DNA from: Pseudomonadaceae bacterium
Lineage (GTDB): Bacteria > Pseudomonadota > Gammaproteobacteria > Pseudomonadales > Azotimanducaceae
NCBI GenBank assembly: GCA_024743435.1
Contig: JANSWO010000001.1
Location: 310,001-374,000, forward strand
Direction of reading: 5' to 3'
Length of the DNA: 64,000 bases
In this document: one piece after another, positions 17,779-26,336 of the stretch
Position numbering within the stretch: position 1 is the first letter of the stretch
How the letters are laid out: each line of letters opens with the position of its first letter
Notes under the pieces: generated by a model
The model's input: the letters and a program-made list of their open reading frames with translations, nothing else
Databases searched by the model: none
What the model was told of the DNA's origin: nothing
Program-made: the position numbers and the translations under genes

Positions 17779-20007
17779 CTAAACCGACGCCCGTGCGTGC
17801 AGCGCGCTCTGAAGGGCGTGCGACAGATCGCTGCCGGAGATCGGCTTCATGATGCAGCTGTCGATGTGCGAGTGATCGACCTCCAGATCGACAAATCCGG
17901 TGATCACGACGATGGGAATCTCCAAACTGGCCTCGCGTATGTTCGCCGCCAGTTCGAGGCCGCTCATCAGGGGCATGGCGTTGTCGGTCAGCACGAGGTC
18001 GAATTTGTCCGGGGCAGCCAGCAGCGTATCCAGGGCGAGCGAGGGAGTTGAGAAGGGCACTACCGTATAACCCTCCCGGCGTAGGAGCTCGCTTGTAACG
18101 GCGAGCACTGGCTCGTCATCGTCCACCAGGAGCACGGTTTCCGAGGTGGCGTCGAGGTCAGAGCCCGTTGCCAACGCCGGCATTTCGACCGTGGGGGTCA
18201 GATCGGTCGAAACCGGCAAGCACACAGTGAACGAAGAGCCGCGCCCCACCTCACTGTCCACGATGATGTCACCACCGTGTTTGCGTACGATGCCGAGCGC
18301 GACCGCGAGCCCCAAACCGGTACCTTTACCTACTGCCTTGGTGGTGAAAAACGGATCGAAGATGTGAGGCAGCATGTCACTGGAAATCCCACTGCCCGTG
18401 TCCCGCACGGTGATACTCGAGTACTTACGATTCGCTGGTTGGCCGACGAGATCTCGTCTTTGAGTTGCCAGCGTTATTGTGATTTCACCACCACGCTCCG
18501 GTAGTGCCTGGACAGCATTGCTCAGCAGATTGACGAGCACCTGCTCGATTTGACCTTCGCTGCCTACCACAGGGCTGATCCGGCCATGCATGTGAGTAGT
18601 CATGGTGACGTTGCCCGGCAAGCTGGCGTTTAGAAGATCGATTGCTTCGCTCGTAATCAATTGCAGATCGACATCGGCGGATGGGTTGTCCTCACGCGGG
18701 CTTGAGAACGTCAGCACTTGCTGCACGATGTCGCGCGCGCGCAGGGCGGCGGTCTCGATATCCGTAAGCTTCTTGTGCGTATCGGGGTCGAAGTCCGTGC
18801 GATCGGCCAGGATCGATGCGTAGCCGAGAATCGGGGTGAGCAGATTGTTGAAATCATGCGCGAGTCCACCGGCGAGCGTGCCGACCAGCTCGAGCCTCTG
18901 AGCAAACTGCAGCTGCATCTGCAGGCGGTGTTCCTCTGTTATGTCGACGGCGATGACCAACTCGGCATCAATTGAGCTAAGTGGCATGCGCGCAACCGAG
19001 AAGCGCCTGCTATCGCCCTGCGAATCCGTAAACCAGATGTTCTGATCGATCGCGTCATCCTGCGCGCGGTTGCCTGAGAACAGCAGATTGTCAGGTCGCA
19101 AACCGTCGTATTGGCTGGCGAATTCCCCGCTGATGATTTTTTCGATGTCGGTTCCGTACGCGGTCGCGGCCGTGCGATTGGCAAATCGGACGCTGCCGTC
19201 TCGTTCGATCGCAAAGATGAGGTAGGGCACGGTGTCGACGATATTGCTCAGCAGTGCCCGAGCTTCACGTTCGCTACGCTGGGCACCCTTGCGCCGGGCG
19301 ATTTCATCTTCTGCTGCGTGTCGCGCACTGCTGACTTCGTCAATAGTGGTATTGAACGCATTGGCGATTGCGACTATCTCGGCGTTGTCGTTGGCGGTAA
19401 GTCGTTGCCCGGAGAGAACGTCGAGTTCTTTGATTTCCCCGACAAGGTTCTGGATGGGCCGAGTCGCCCTTTTGGAAAGATAGCGGATCGACCACAAGCT
19501 CACGAGAGTCAGCAGAACGAGCAATGCAAGGAACGGCATTGAGGTCCTGGCAAGCGCCCACCAGATGGCATTCGGGTCTCGCACGAGTGTCAGAGTGCCG
19601 AGCGTTTTATCCCGCCAGCGGATGTCCCGGCTTGCGCGCAGTCCCTTGGTGATTGTGGGCGTGTCGATGAGATCGCCGTCGTTCAGCTCGACGATCTCAC
19701 AGGTGTGGGGACCAACGCTTGCCAGCAGTTCACCATCGGCGCTATGGAGGCAGCCACCAATGATGTCATCCAGGGCGTTCAGGCTGTCCAGGTGACGGGC
19801 GAGAAGTTGGCGGTCGGCGAAAATCAGGCTACCACGCGTTTCTGTGCCAATCAGGGTCGCAATCAGAGTCGCTTCATCCTCTATCGCTTCGCGTTCGACG
19901 ATGTACAGGCCGGCGAGGAAGCCGATGCCTGCCATGAAGATGAGCAGCACGATGAAGCCGCCGTACAGGCGGCTCAACTGTCGGCTCAGGTGTGCCGGTT
20001 TGTGCAT
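17779..20007 (-). CDS. Hybrid sensor histidine kinase
   Basis: A 742-residue membrane sensor kinase. Two transmembrane helices (about 15-36 and 157-175) enclose a periplasmic sensor of about 120 residues; then come HAMP (about 177-230), a PAS domain (255-365), an HDFNN-type phosphoacceptor at His384 (GGLAHDFNNLL), an HATPase with N box (NLLSNAVQAL), G1 (DTGSGIS), F (FDPFFTTK) and G2 (GKGTGLGLAV), and a C-terminal receiver (about 618-740) with the acidic DDDEP cluster and phospho-Asp in LTDNAMP. The upstream gene on the same strand encodes a periplasmic binding protein, a probable co-sensor. No separate DNA-binding regulator is adjacent. Confidence 0.93.
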   Translation of the reverse strand: MHKPAHLSRQLSRLYGGFIVLLIFMAGIGFLAGLYIVEREAIEDEATLIATLIGTETRGSLIFADRQLLARHLDSLNALDDIIGGCLHSADGELLASVGPHTCEIVELNDGDLIDTPTITKGLRASRDIRWRDKTLGTLTLVRDPNAIWWALARTSMPFLALLVLLTLVSLWSIRYLSKRATRPIQNLVGEIKELDVLSGQRLTANDNAEIVAIANAFNTTIDEVSSARHAAEDEIARRKGAQRSEREARALLSNIVDTVPYLIFAIERDGSVRFANRTAATAYGTDIEKIISGEFASQYDGLRPDNLLFSGNRAQDDAIDQNIWFTDSQGDSRRFSVARMPLSSIDAELVIAVDITEEHRLQMQLQFAQRLELVGTLAGGLAHDFNNLLTPILGYASILADRTDFDPDTHKKLTDIETAALRARDIVQQVLTFSSPREDNPSADVDLQLITSEAIDLLNASLPGNVTMTTHMHGRISPVVGSEGQIEQVLVNLLSNAVQALPERGGEITITLATQRRDLVGQPANRKYSSITVRDTGSGISSDMLPHIFDPFFTTKAVGKGTGLGLAVALGIVRKHGGDIIVDSEVGRGSSFTVCLPVSTDLTPTVEMPALATGSDLDATSETVLLVDDDEPVLAVTSELLRREGYTVVPFSTPSLALDTLLAAPDKFDLVLTDNAMPLMSGLELAANIREASLEIPIVVITGFVDLEVDHSHIDSCIMKPISGSDLSHALQSALHARASV

Positions 20008-20122
20008 TCGTTCAGCTCAAATCTGATTGCGGCGTGGCTGCCAGCGATAGTCTCTGCCGACAGCATGCATAACCATACATTTGGTGGGTGTTGGGGTCAT
20101 CCTGGGTCTGTCTCACGCGAGT

Positions 20123-20923
20123 TTACTGCCCGGTTTCGTGGGCGGGCGGTTGCTCAGTCTTCGCAGCCAGCTGGGCATGCTGTTGGTAGAAGCGTTCCAG
20201 GAACGAGTCGATCATCTGTTCCTCTTTGACGATTGCGAGAGTTCTCAGCGCGGCCTGGGTTTCGCTGCCGGTCAGCGCGCCCCTGCGAGCGTACAAACCC
20301 AATGGCCAGCTCGACACGGTTAGTGACTTGAAGGCTATCCCGGAAGTGAACGGTGCTTCGTTCAGGATGACTCTTGCACTGGGTTGAGGAAGCAGAAGTG
20401 CGTCGATCTCGCCTTCCGTCAACGCCTCGTACGCCGCCGTGATGGTTGGGTACACGAAAAAGGGTGGACCTTCTTCCGGCGGTGCGATCGATGGTGGTGG
20501 AGCCATCTGGACCACATGCCCTAAGGTTGAAATGGTGTTGGTATCAGTTTCCGCGAGTACAACCTGAACGTGTGAGATGTCATCAAAGCGGCCAAGATAA
20601 TCGAATCTATCTTTGTAGCCCTCGCGCTCGTACAGCAACACCAGATCGAACTGCTGCGCCGTCAGGCGATTGATCAATTCGTTGCGAGGGACAAGCAGCG
20701 GCTCGATCTCGCGGCCCAGCTCGCGGGACAGCAACGCAAGCAGATCTATGGAGATGCCGACAGGTTCGCCGCTTGGCCCCTTGATGCCGAGCGGTGCGCT
20801 TTCCACGATGAGCGCCGTAAGTGCCTCGGAAGGCTGCGTTGGCTCTGCAGTAGCGCAAACGCTCAACAAGCTAAGCGTTGCCATAGCGCATCCCAGGCCT
20901 ACGGATAGCCTCCTCGCGTTCAT
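20123..20923 (-). CDS. Periplasmic solute-binding protein (SBP_bac_3-like)
   Basis: A 266-residue exported protein of the family 3 binding-protein fold (amino-acid type). A signal peptide with a hydrophobic stretch (VGLGCAMATLSLLSVCATA) is followed by PLGIKGPSGEPVGISIDLLALLSRELGREIE, a typical N-lobe opening. Two internal segments (FDLVLLYER, and ALTEGEIDALLLPQPSARVIL) are characteristic. No ABC permease or ATPase is nearby; instead a histidine kinase follows 115 bp downstream on the same strand, suggesting a sensing rather than transport role. I start at ATG 20923 because it puts the signal peptide at the N-terminus; an ATG 33 bp upstream is possible. Confidence 0.8.
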   Translation of the reverse strand: MNARRLSVGLGCAMATLSLLSVCATAEPTQPSEALTALIVESAPLGIKGPSGEPVGISIDLLALLSRELGREIEPLLVPRNELINRLTAQQFDLVLLYEREGYKDRFDYLGRFDDISHVQVVLAETDTNTISTLGHVVQMAPPPSIAPPEEGPPFFVYPTITAAYEALTEGEIDALLLPQPSARVILNEAPFTSGIAFKSLTVSSWPLGLYARRGALTGSETQAALRTLAIVKEEQMIDSFLERFYQQHAQLAAKTEQPPAHETGQ

Positions 20924-21228
20924 GGATGTACTGCCATTTCGATGGCAAATTGCCATGAAGATGGGCCGGTGTAAGGGGCGCCACCAGGAAACGGGCGTTG
21001 CTTGCTCATCTGTTGTTCATTCCGCGCATCCCTATGCGGCTGGGCCCCTAGCTTGTTTTAGCGTTCCTGGGCTGTCAATGGTGCGTTGCGCCTAGTGGCT
21101 CAAGGTTCGTACAAACTCGGCTAAATGTGCCGACGCGCCAACAATGACTGCGCGAATCGTTGAGCCCGTGACCCTGGCTCCCGTATAGTTACGGCTTCGC
21201 GTCGGGCTCTGAACCACCCTCCTGAACT
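20924..21228. other. Divergent intergenic region
   Basis: Divergent space between the binding protein (minus) and the MerR-TPR gene (plus). I see a small inverted repeat TGCCAT/ATGGCA with loop TTCG at 20932-20947, and a candidate promoter for the plus strand near 21160-21189, but no gene. Confidence 0.6.
21160..21189 (+). promoter_or_regulatory. Candidate sigma70 promoter of the MerR-TPR gene
   Basis: TTGAGC at 21160-21165 and TATAGT at 21184-21189 are separated by 18 bp, placing a start site about 33 bp before the ATG. Judged by eye only. Confidence 0.4.
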
Positions 21229-22089
21229 ATGACACACCCGGGTTACTCCACTCGTGAAGTTGCAGGTCTTATTGGCCTGCCGCCAGCACGTATTCGCCAC
21301 TACGCCAGACGCGCGTTGGTGCTGCCCGTTCGTGGGCCGAGAAACGAGTATCGGTTTGGCTTTCGCGACGTCGTGGTTCTTCGCACCGCCAAGCGACTTC
21401 TCGATGCGAGCGTATCCAGCCACCGTACGTTGCAAACACTGCTGGATTTATCAAGCCGCGATGTGCCGGGCGCGCTCTCCAGTACGCAAATCCTGGCCGA
21501 TGGCAGACGGATTCTCGTGCGAGAGGCTGATCGACTGTGGGAGGTCGACAGCGGCCAAGGCGCATTCGATTTCGTTGCAGAGCAGCCTGGCAGCGAGCAG
21601 CGCCCAAAGTCTCCAGCGCCGGTTGCCCAGCTGAACAGCGATAACTGGTTTTTAGCTCGTGAGCGCGCAGCAGCGACGTCGAGTGAGTGGTACAACCTCG
21701 GGCTTGATCTTGAAGAGGTGGACCTGGATCGCGCGATCAACGCCTACAGACAGGCGATCCAGCTCAATGAAGCCAACGCGGATGCCCGAGTCAATCTGGG
21801 GCGCTTGTTGCAGCTTGATGGGCTACCGGCGGAAGCTGCGCAGCACTATTCAGCGGCGCTTGAAATTGCCCCGGATCATCAGCTCGCCTTGTACAACCTC
21901 GGCACGGTGTTTGACGAGCGAGATGAGCACGAACAAGCGGCGCTCTACTATCGGCGGGCAGTCGATGTGCCGGATGCTCACTACAATCTGGCGCGCCTTT
22001 CTGAACTGGCTGGCGATGAGCTGTCGGCTCGGCGCCATCTACGTTGCTATCGGCAACTCAGCGAAGACCGCCAGGTGCCCGGCGACTAG
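21229..22089 (+). CDS. MerR-type regulator fused to TPR repeats
   Basis: A 286-residue fusion. Residues 1-75 form a MerR-like winged helix (YSTREVAGLIGLPPARIRHYARRALV, then NEYRFGFRDVVVLRTAKRLLDASV). After a linker, residues about 145-275 form three to four TPR units (AINAYRQAIQLNEANADARVNLG; AAQHYSAALEIAPDHQLALYNLG; QAALYYRRAVDVPDAHYNLA). The usual MerR dimerisation helix and effector cysteines are absent, so TPR-mediated protein contacts may replace ligand sensing. It stands alone, and its stop overlaps that of feoB by 4 bp on the opposite strand. Targets unknown. Confidence 0.85.
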   Translation: MTHPGYSTREVAGLIGLPPARIRHYARRALVLPVRGPRNEYRFGFRDVVVLRTAKRLLDASVSSHRTLQTLLDLSSRDVPGALSSTQILADGRRILVREADRLWEVDSGQGAFDFVAEQPGSEQRPKSPAPVAQLNSDNWFLARERAAATSSEWYNLGLDLEEVDLDRAINAYRQAIQLNEANADARVNLGRLLQLDGLPAEAAQHYSAALEIAPDHQLALYNLGTVFDERDEHEQAALYYRRAVDVPDAHYNLARLSELAGDELSARRHLRCYRQLSEDRQVPGD

Positions 22090-24203
22090 GGTAACTGCCG
22101 GACAGGGATCAGGCTCGCGCGCGCAGGTGCTTTCCCGAAGTGGATCAACAGCCAGAACATGGCGGCGCAAACGGTGGCTACACCAGCGCCCGTCAGCAGC
22201 GCGTCGGTGATCAGATTCGGATCAGCTATAGCGCGGCCAGTTTGGAACCACAGCGCTGCCAGCGCGTAGGCGACAACGAATGACCACATGGTCGAAAAGG
22301 TTGCCCAGAATCCACCCAGTTCCTTGACGATCGCGCCCACGGTGGCGACGCAAGGCATGTAGAGCAGGATAAAGATCAGGTAGCTGAACGCGGCAAGGCT
22401 GCTGCCGAACAGATCTCGCATGGTACTGAAGGTCGATACGGACACCTCCTGATCCTGCGCGATCTCCTGCGTATTGCTCAGATCACCGAGATTCAAGCCG
22501 AGTGGATCCAGCAGCGAAGCGCCGAGGTCAGCCAAGTTGGCGGGGACGCTCGCAAGCGCGTCCAGCACCATCTCACCGGGATCCGGATCGGGCCCACCCT
22601 CCGATGGGCTGTACAGCGCATCTAGGGTGCCGACGACGACTTCCTTGGCAAAAATACCGGTGAAGATGCCAACCGTTGCCGGCCAGTTCTCGTCCTGAAT
22701 GCCGATAGGTTCGAATACCGGCGTGATGGCCTTGCCGATGGACGACAATAGCGAAGTATCGCTGTTCTGATTGCCAATGGAGCCATCGGTGCCCACGGAA
22801 TCCAGAACGTTGAGAATGACGACGACCACTACGATCGCCTTGCCGGCACGGATCACGAAGCCCTTCAGTCGCTGCCAGGTGTGAATCAATACACCTTTGA
22901 GCGTCGGCAGGTGATAGCTCGGCAGCTCCATAACAAACGGGGCGCTGCGGCCAGGTAGCAGGTGTTTGCGAACGATCATGGCGGAGGCGATCGCGACAGC
23001 GATACCGATCAGGTACAGCGCGAAAACGATGTTCTGACCGCCGGTTGGGAAGAATGCCGCCGCGAACAGGGCGTAGACGGTGAGACGAGCGCCGCATGAC
23101 ATGAACGGCGCCATCAGCGTGGTCAGAATTCGATCCGGAGCGTTGTCCAGCGTCCTCGTGGCCATGACGGCAGGCACGTTGCAGCCAAAGCCGACGATCA
23201 GTGGCACAAAGCTCTTGCCTGGTAGCCCCAGTGACGTGAGCGCTCTATCCACGACGAACGCGATGCGGGCCATATAGCCGGAATCCTCCAGGAAGGAGAG
23301 GAACAGGAACAGCGCTGCGATGATAGGGATGAAGGTGCCGACCAAAGCGATGCCGCCACCGATCCCGTCTGCGATAAACGTAACGAGAACCGGCCAGACG
23401 CTCATGTTGCTCAACCACTGCCTCGGCAGTTCGACAAAGATCGCGCCGCCCAGAAGATCAAAGAAGTCGATAAACGCGCCGCCGACGTTGATGCTGAAGA
23501 CGAACATTGCGTACATGACCGCGAGAAACAGTGGAATTGCAGCGATGCGGTTTAGAGCGATTGCGTCGATGCGGTCCGATAGCGTTCGGCCTGGATCGCT
23601 GATGCTGACGGATTTCTCGACAACTCCGTCAATTTTGCCGAAACGCTCGCTCGGCGTTGGTAGATCAGCTTCGCGGGCCGAGATGTCCTGACTGCTGTGT
23701 GCAGACCCGCGAGTTAGGGCCGCGCGATCAACCACGTCCTGCAGTATTCCGATGCCCTCGCCGCGAGAGGCAATCAGAGCGACCACCGGGCAGCCTAGCC
23801 CCTCCGCCAGCACGCCTGGATCGATGTGGATGCCTGCAGCATCCGCGCTGTCCATCATGTTCAACGCAACCACCACTGGCTGGTCGAGTTCCAGAAGCTG
23901 GCTGGTGAGGTACAGACCACGGGTCAGTGATGAGGCGTCCACGACGTTGATCAGTACGTCGAAGTCGAGCTCACGAATCGCTTCCTGCGCGATCTGCTCA
24001 TCCAGAGCGCCGCCCGCTTCCAGATCGTAGAGGCCGGGCAGGTCTGTAACCTCTATCGCGCCGTCACCGTGGCGGTACTCACCCACTTTCTTTTCGACCG
24101 TCACGCCGGGCCAGTTACCCACGCGTTGTCGAGCACCGGTCAGCGCATTGAAGACCGTGGTTTTGCCGCAGTTTGGATTGCCGACGAGGGCGGCTCGAAT
24201 CAC
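22086..24203 (-). CDS. feoB: Ferrous iron transporter FeoB
   Basis: A 705-residue Fe(II) transporter of the inner membrane. The N-terminal G domain has G1 GNPNCGKT (8-15), G3 DLPGLYD and G4 NMMD. Two Gate domains follow, one with GFGCNVPAVMATRTL and the other with the later Gly-rich IFAKEVVVGTLDALY segment, with about ten transmembrane helices between and around them. The start overlaps the feoA stop by 4 bp. No feoC gene follows; the next gene is the convergent MerR-TPR. Expression is expected to be repressed by Fur with iron through the box upstream of feoA. Confidence 0.97.
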   Translation of the reverse strand: MIRAALVGNPNCGKTTVFNALTGARQRVGNWPGVTVEKKVGEYRHGDGAIEVTDLPGLYDLEAGGALDEQIAQEAIRELDFDVLINVVDASSLTRGLYLTSQLLELDQPVVVALNMMDSADAAGIHIDPGVLAEGLGCPVVALIASRGEGIGILQDVVDRAALTRGSAHSSQDISAREADLPTPSERFGKIDGVVEKSVSISDPGRTLSDRIDAIALNRIAAIPLFLAVMYAMFVFSINVGGAFIDFFDLLGGAIFVELPRQWLSNMSVWPVLVTFIADGIGGGIALVGTFIPIIAALFLFLSFLEDSGYMARIAFVVDRALTSLGLPGKSFVPLIVGFGCNVPAVMATRTLDNAPDRILTTLMAPFMSCGARLTVYALFAAAFFPTGGQNIVFALYLIGIAVAIASAMIVRKHLLPGRSAPFVMELPSYHLPTLKGVLIHTWQRLKGFVIRAGKAIVVVVVILNVLDSVGTDGSIGNQNSDTSLLSSIGKAITPVFEPIGIQDENWPATVGIFTGIFAKEVVVGTLDALYSPSEGGPDPDPGEMVLDALASVPANLADLGASLLDPLGLNLGDLSNTQEIAQDQEVSVSTFSTMRDLFGSSLAAFSYLIFILLYMPCVATVGAIVKELGGFWATFSTMWSFVVAYALAALWFQTGRAIADPNLITDALLTGAGVATVCAAMFWLLIHFGKAPARASLIPVRQLP

Positions 24204-24439
24204 GAGGTCGCTACCTTGACGACGACTGCCTCTCGACGCCGCAGTGCCAGCGAATAGCCTCGGACTTTCACTTCGATTGGATCGCCCAGAGGGGCAGCTC
24301 GAACCATGCGCACCAGCGTGCCCGGGGTCAGGCCCAAAGACGTCAGGCGACTATGGTAGTCGGGTGCGTCGGGGTGCGGGTGGACCGATTCGATGACTGC
24401 CTGCTCCCCGGGTGTCATATCTGCGATGGTCCGGCTCAT
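24200..24439 (-). CDS. feoA: FeoA, small SH3-like partner of FeoB
   Basis: A 79-residue cytoplasmic protein with an SH3-like fold, needed for FeoB function in many bacteria. Typical pieces are MTPGEQAVIESV, RLTSLGLTPGTLVRMVRAAPLGDPIEVKVRGYSLALRRREA. Length and order (feoA before feoB) are normal. The start is preceded by a Fur box within about 30 bp. Confidence 0.95.
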   Translation of the reverse strand: MSRTIADMTPGEQAVIESVHPHPDAPDYHSRLTSLGLTPGTLVRMVRAAPLGDPIEVKVRGYSLALRRREAVVVKVATS

Positions 24440-24453
24440 CTCTCTATTCTAAA

Positions 24454-24468
24454 TGATAATCATTCTTA
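24454..24468. promoter_or_regulatory. Fur box upstream of feoA
   Basis: TGATAATCATTCTTA matches the 7-1-7 Fur consensus (TGATAAT-N-ATTATCA) at twelve of fourteen defined positions. It lies 15-29 bp before the feoA ATG, and the fur gene itself is the next gene upstream. Repression of feoAB by iron-loaded Fur is the natural reading. Confidence 0.85.
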
Positions 24469-24486
24469 ATACAGAGTTTTGTCGCT

Positions 24487-24742
24487 GGGAGATTGCCATG
24501 TCGTGGCGTTGCCACTCCTCGCAAAGACGATTGGGAAAGGCATGCCTTTCAATGGCGTCATCACGAGTCGTCAGATGCGACGCATCGTTCGCTGTGGCGG
24601 TCTTGCGAAACCGGGGGAGATTGCCGCGTCGTGGCGTTGCCACGCCTCGCAAAGACGGTTGGTATAGGCATGCCTTTCAAAGGCGTCATCACGAGGCGTC
24701 AGATGCGACGCATCGTGCGCCGTGGTGATCTTGCGAATCCCG
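24487..24742. repeat. Tandem repeat, two 128-bp units
   Basis: Unit 1 is 24487-24614 and unit 2 is 24615-24742, offset exactly 128 bp with scattered differences. Each unit has small palindromes (GTGGCGTTGCCAC, AGGCATGCCT, GATGCGACGCATC). The later half of unit 2 is similar, in inverse orientation, to 39245-39330, so this is a dispersed family. Confidence 0.9.
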
Positions 24743-24773
24743 GCACCCTTCCGCCGCTGCACTTGCGCTGTTT

Positions 24774-25175
24774 CTACTGCTTCTTGCGTACGTAAAGCAC
24801 CAGCTCATGATCGACAAGCTCAAAACCGTGCTTTTCCGCAATCTCGTGCTGCAGCGCTTCAATCTTGTCGCTGACGAACTCGACAACTTTGCCGCTATCG
24901 ACATCGACCATATGATCGTGGTGCGCGTCAGGCTTCAGCTCATAGACCGCATGCCCATCGTCGAAGTTATGTCGTTCAACGATGTTCACCGATTCGAATT
25001 GGGTGAGCACGCGGTAAACAGTCGCCAGTCCAATAGACTCGTCCTGCTTGAGCAGGCGCTTGTACACATCTTCCGCGCTGAGGTGGTGCGGCGTCGATTC
25101 TCTGAGCACCTCGAGCACTTTGAGGCGCGGGAGCGTGACCTTGAGGCCGGCTTCTTTGAGTTCCTGCTGTTCCAC
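24774..25175 (-). CDS. fur: Ferric uptake regulator Fur
   Basis: A 133-residue metal-dependent repressor. N-terminal winged helix (ELKEAGLKVTLPRLKVLEVL, then HHLSAEDVYKRL and GLATVYRVLTQFE), followed by the regulatory metal site (HNFDDGHAVYEL, HHDHMVDVDSG) and the end FELVDHELVLYVRKK. The Cys pair found after HHDH in enteric Fur is absent (DSG in place of DCG), as in pseudomonad Fur. Start is GTG at 25175; a GATAAT at about 25195 may be its -10 element. The upstream Ldh-family gene ends 38 bp away on the same strand. Its own target, feoAB, lies directly downstream. Confidence 0.96.
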   Translation of the reverse strand: MEQQELKEAGLKVTLPRLKVLEVLRESTPHHLSAEDVYKRLLKQDESIGLATVYRVLTQFESVNIVERHNFDDGHAVYELKPDAHHDHMVDVDSGKVVEFVSDKIEALQHEIAEKHGFELVDHELVLYVRKKQ

Positions 25176-25213
25176 GGAGCGCTGGTTACCTGGATTATCT
25201 TGGTGACTGGGTG

Positions 25214-26272
25214 TCAGGACGGGATATCAGATGCCGTCAGGCCGACTTTGTAGGCCGACGTGACGATACCTTGCCATGAGTTGCTGTCGATCGGAATACC
25301 GTTATCCCGACGCGCCTGTTCCGATTCGCGCTCGGGCTCACCTGGTATGCGCACTTTATCGGTGCCGACGGCTGGAGTCGTGCTGTGCAGGTAGTCGATC
25401 ATCGCAGTCATTTCGTCATCAAACTGCTCGCCGCCACCAAATAGATCCGGGTCGAACACGAAGCTCAGCATGTTGTTGATGATCTGACTGCTTCTCGGGT
25501 GCTTTGGCTGCGCTGTCCAGTGTCCGGCGAGGCCGCCGCCGAGTAGCTCACACATTACGGCCAGCCCGTAGCCTTTATGGCCGCCGAACGGGCCGAGCGC
25601 GCCAAACGGTTCTTCATACATGACGGATGCGTTATTGGTTGGCCTGCCTTCATGATCGACGAGCACGCCATCGGGTACCGGTTCACCCTTCTTGTGGGCG
25701 ACCCGCACTTTGCCCAGCGCGATGGCGCTGGTTGCCATGTCCAGCACCACGGGTGGCGCGTCACGGCGGGGAAGCGTTGCGCAGAACGGATTGGTGGTCA
25801 TTCGGCGGTCGCGACCGCCAAATGGCGATACCTGCGGTTCGTGGCCGACGACGTTGACGAAGCTGGTACTACCAAGCCCAGCCGCGGCGGCGTGCTCGCC
25901 GTAGGTGCCGATTCGACCCAGATGGTGAGCGTTGCGTACACCCAGGCAAACGACGCCGGTAGATCTCGCTCGTCCGATGGCGAGATCCATGGCCAAGCGG
26001 CCGGCAACCTGGCCGAAACCGGTTTTCGCGTCGTAGAGAATCACAGCGCCTTTGTCGACGATGACCTCGCCGGTGGTGGTCGGGTCGAGTAGCTTCTGCG
26101 CGATGTTGTAAACGTAGGAGGGGATCATTCCGACGCCGTGCGAGTCGTGGCCCTTCAGGTTGGCAAGCACCAGATGAGCGGCGACTTCGTCTGCGATGAC
26201 CTCCGTTGCCCCCGAGGCCTGGAACAGTTTGCTGACAAAATCGGTCAGCGGCTGCTGTTGAATGAGCACCAC
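25214..26272 (-). CDS. Ldh family malate/L-lactate-type oxidoreductase
   Basis: A 352-residue enzyme of the type 2 malate/lactate dehydrogenase family, which reduces 2-oxoacids (or ureidoglycolate, diketogulonate, Δ1-piperideine-2-carboxylate) with NAD(P)H and has no Rossmann fold. Typical: HDSHGVGMIPSYV near residue 42, VRNAHHLGRIGTYGEHAA, TTNPFCATLPR, VVLDMATSAIALGKV and GHKGYGLAVMCELLGG. Length fits. It is 38 bp upstream of fur and 64 bp downstream of the cysteine synthase. Exact substrate unknown. Confidence 0.93.
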   Translation of the reverse strand: MVLIQQQPLTDFVSKLFQASGATEVIADEVAAHLVLANLKGHDSHGVGMIPSYVYNIAQKLLDPTTTGEVIVDKGAVILYDAKTGFGQVAGRLAMDLAIGRARSTGVVCLGVRNAHHLGRIGTYGEHAAAAGLGSTSFVNVVGHEPQVSPFGGRDRRMTTNPFCATLPRRDAPPVVLDMATSAIALGKVRVAHKKGEPVPDGVLVDHEGRPTNNASVMYEEPFGALGPFGGHKGYGLAVMCELLGGGLAGHWTAQPKHPRSSQIINNMLSFVFDPDLFGGGEQFDDEMTAMIDYLHSTTPAVGTDKVRIPGEPERESEQARRDNGIPIDSNSWQGIVTSAYKVGLTASDIPS

Positions 26273-26336
26273 GTATCCTCAATGAACCCCCAGGGAACAG
26301 ACTAGCCGAATTGCCCCCCGGTTTCTTGCTGCCGGC

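Larger units (their letters stand above)
24440..24773. other. Intergenic region: Fur box plus tandem repeat
   Basis: The 334 bp between feoA and fur hold the Fur box (24454-24468) and two 128-bp tandem repeats (24487-24742). Short reading frames here on both strands follow the repeats and are not credible genes. Confidence 0.85.

Noticed and set aside
24479-24795. Small proteins encoded in the fur-feoA intergenic repeat.
   Set aside because: The frames consist of the 128-bp repeat read in several phases on both strands, with no family or conserved start.
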